Origin: Suillus spraguei
Lineage: Eukaryota > Basidiomycota > Agaricomycetes > Boletales > Suillaceae
DNA length: 21,786 nucleotides
Reading direction: 5' to 3'
Assembly (NCBI GenBank): GCA_016800925.1
Contig: JABCPU010000906.1
Location: 1-21,786 of the forward strand
The position numbers were made by a program, and so were the translations under genes. Positions 20,546 through 21,786 of this stretch are shown here, one piece after another; the first letter of the stretch is position 1, and the number at the start of each line of letters is the position of its first letter. The notes under the pieces were generated by a model, which made no database searches, was not told the origin of the DNA, and saw nothing but the letters and a program-made list of their open reading frames with translations.

Positions 20546-21317
20546 AGTACCAGTTGTTTTCTGGAACCCGATTTACTGATGTCTGTGGTTGACTAGTCGT
20601 AACGGTCAACCCGAAAAGGAAAGATGGTGAAGAGGAGATGGGAAAAGAAGTATGTAAATGGAAAACTGAGCGGTCCCCGATATCTGATCGGATCTACCAC
20701 GTACTCAGGTCCTAAAGGGTTCTTTAATCAACCCAACTAGGCGCTTCCCTATTTACTAACTAAGAAAACTATAGTAAAGGTTTTTGTGATCTTCCAAGTG
20801 GGAAAAACTCGAGGGACACGGTGCTCTTCCAGCCGAAGCTTACAAGCGACCAGTCTATCTTGAACAACGAGGCAATTCCACTAAATACTTCGAAGAAGAC
20901 TAGACCTTCTATCGTATGAAGAGAAAACTATCGTAAAAAGGAAACTATCGTAGAGCTCAGCAGGCAGGGTCTTGGGCCAGCACTGAGGTCACGGATCGAA
21001 CACCTAATGTTGCTCGTCCACCGTCTACTAGCAGCAGCAATGTAAGGCTGGGCCTGGTAGAGGTCTACTAACTACAAAAGACTATTGGTAGAAATGCGCT
21101 CAAATGAGCAAAGGGGAGAAGAAAGATCGCGACTTTTTAGGGTCGGGCAAGACAAAACGTTTTGTACTAGCCTGCAAGTGCGTGCCTTTACAGACGCGTA
21201 CAGAAGATGATAAGAGACTTTTGAGAGTCGTCTACAACGGTACTATCGTTGAAGAGGAATCCAAAAGAAAAGTATGCAGCGGTATGCGAGTCGGAGTCCC
21301 CTAAAGTTCAAACCTAA
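20546..21317 (-). other. Retrotransposon leader (untranslated)
   Basis: About 770 nt between the 5' LTR and the gag ATG. No protein with a family signature is seen. It holds the primer-binding site and a cluster of CTATCGTA words (+ strand, 20909, 20928 and 20945, with CTATCGTT near 21243). It may carry packaging or dimerisation signals, but none can be shown here. Confidence 0.5.
21305..21315 (-). other. Self-primer-type primer-binding site
   Basis: AGGTTTGAACT on the minus strand, two bases inside the 5' LTR edge. It does not begin with TGG, so it is not a standard tRNA 3'-end match. It is the exact reverse complement of AGTTCAAACCT inside the LTR (minus strand, 21445-21435), the predicted 5' end of the transcript. 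Confidence 0.65.
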
Positions 21318-21786
21318 TGTCACAACCCACAAAACGAATTAACGCTAGGGCAGAGACTAGGACTCAAACTAAGGTTATCACAGAAAGAGAGAGAGGAGCA
21401 AGGACGTCTTGGATTGCTACAGTGTAGATACAAGAGGTTTGAACTAAAGAACTACTACAGCGAAACTAGCTAACTATATACACATATTGAAACTGAGATA
21501 TAAACTGAGTTTGAAACTACTAGCCAATCATAAAATAGAAATGAGAATCGTACGATGTGATGATTGTGACATTGTTATGACATCATATTCTAGAAGGTTC
21601 TAAGATCACGTGACACTATCTTATCTTATCTTATCCGATAGCATCATAAAAGATCTCTTCATCTTCATCAGGAAGTTCGGTTATAGAAGCGGTTATAGGG
21701 ATTTCAATGGAGTTTGTGTTTGTCTTAGCGCTGGGTTTAGACGCTTTAGGGAAATTGAGGAAAGAGTAATGATTTGTATTTGGAAT
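21318..21786 (-). repeat. 5' LTR (469 of about 477 bp visible)
   Basis: Near-identical copy of 15261-15727. It carries an extra CA near 21380 and A instead of G in the GCGGTTAT(G/A)GGG context near 21697. The predicted U3/R boundary is at 21445, giving about 128 nt of R-U5. Confidence 0.95.
21475..21480 (-). promoter_or_regulatory. TATA box of the retrotransposon
   Basis: TATATA on the minus strand. Its downstream edge is 30 nt above the predicted transcript start at 21445, the normal spacing for a TATA-driven start. Confidence 0.6.

Larger units (their letters stand above)
15261..21786 (-). mobile_element. Ty3/gypsy chromovirus LTR retrotransposon, 5' LTR clipped by window end
   Basis: Minus-strand element in the order LTR, leader, gag, protease, RT, RNase H, integrase, chromodomain, LTR. 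The LTR ends are TGTCAC..GTGACA. The two LTR copies differ over about 467 aligned bases by one substitution and one 2-bp indel, so the insertion is recent. Domain order and the C-terminal chromodomain place it in the chromoviruses. About 8 nt of the right LTR and the second target-site copy lie beyond the window. Full length would be about 6.53 kb. Confidence 0.95.

Noticed and set aside
21104..21304. 66-aa + strand ORF in the retrotransposon leader
   Set aside because: It runs opposite to the element, has no known motif and ends next to the primer-binding site. Likely chance.
1..21786. CRISPR arrays, rRNA and tRNA genes
   Set aside because: No spaced identical repeats of CRISPR type. No tRNA-like GGTTCGA..C block with pairing arms, and no rRNA segments, were found on inspection.

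Overview
The window looks like nuclear DNA of a basidiomycete (Agaricomycete-type) fungus. Genes are broken by many short introns of about 50-100 nt with GT(A/G)(A/G)G-like donors and C/TTAG or CAG acceptors. Recognisable families include DUF6532 and DUF2015, a KAT14-like acetyltransferase, a homeodomain factor and a Cue2-like SMR protein. A chromodomain Ty3/gypsy retrotransposon and a pogo-type transposase relic are also present.

Layout: a DUF6532-type gene on the + strand (about 36-1825); a repeat-rich accessory tract (about 2040-4240) with many short perfect hairpins, an 8-bp and a 17-bp tandem array; and a broken pogo/CENP-B-type transposase on + (4285-5233). A run of minus-strand host genes follows: a small homeodomain protein (5750-6374), a weak membrane-protein fragment (about 7000-7399), a KAT14-like GNAT acetyltransferase (8097-9659), a DUF2015 protein (10315-10857) and a CUE/SMR-type protein (11924-14008). 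From 15261 to the window edge lies one chromovirus LTR retrotransposon on the minus strand, with its 5' LTR cut by the end of the window about 8 nt short.

The retrotransposon has two almost identical LTRs, so it inserted recently. It shows a TATA box, a polypurine tract and, next to the 5' LTR, a primer-binding site that is not tRNA-like. Instead it is the exact 11-nt complement of a sequence inside the LTR, lying about 30 nt below the TATA box. That is the arrangement expected for Tf1-type self-priming. Pol runs about 164 nt into the 3' LTR.

Reading frames are broken by single-base shifts, mostly one base missing from a short homopolymer, in the retrotransposon and also in at least three unrelated host genes. 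Such a uniform pattern in a young element and in conserved genes points to residual long-read consensus errors more than to biological decay. It should be settled before any gene here is called a pseudogene.
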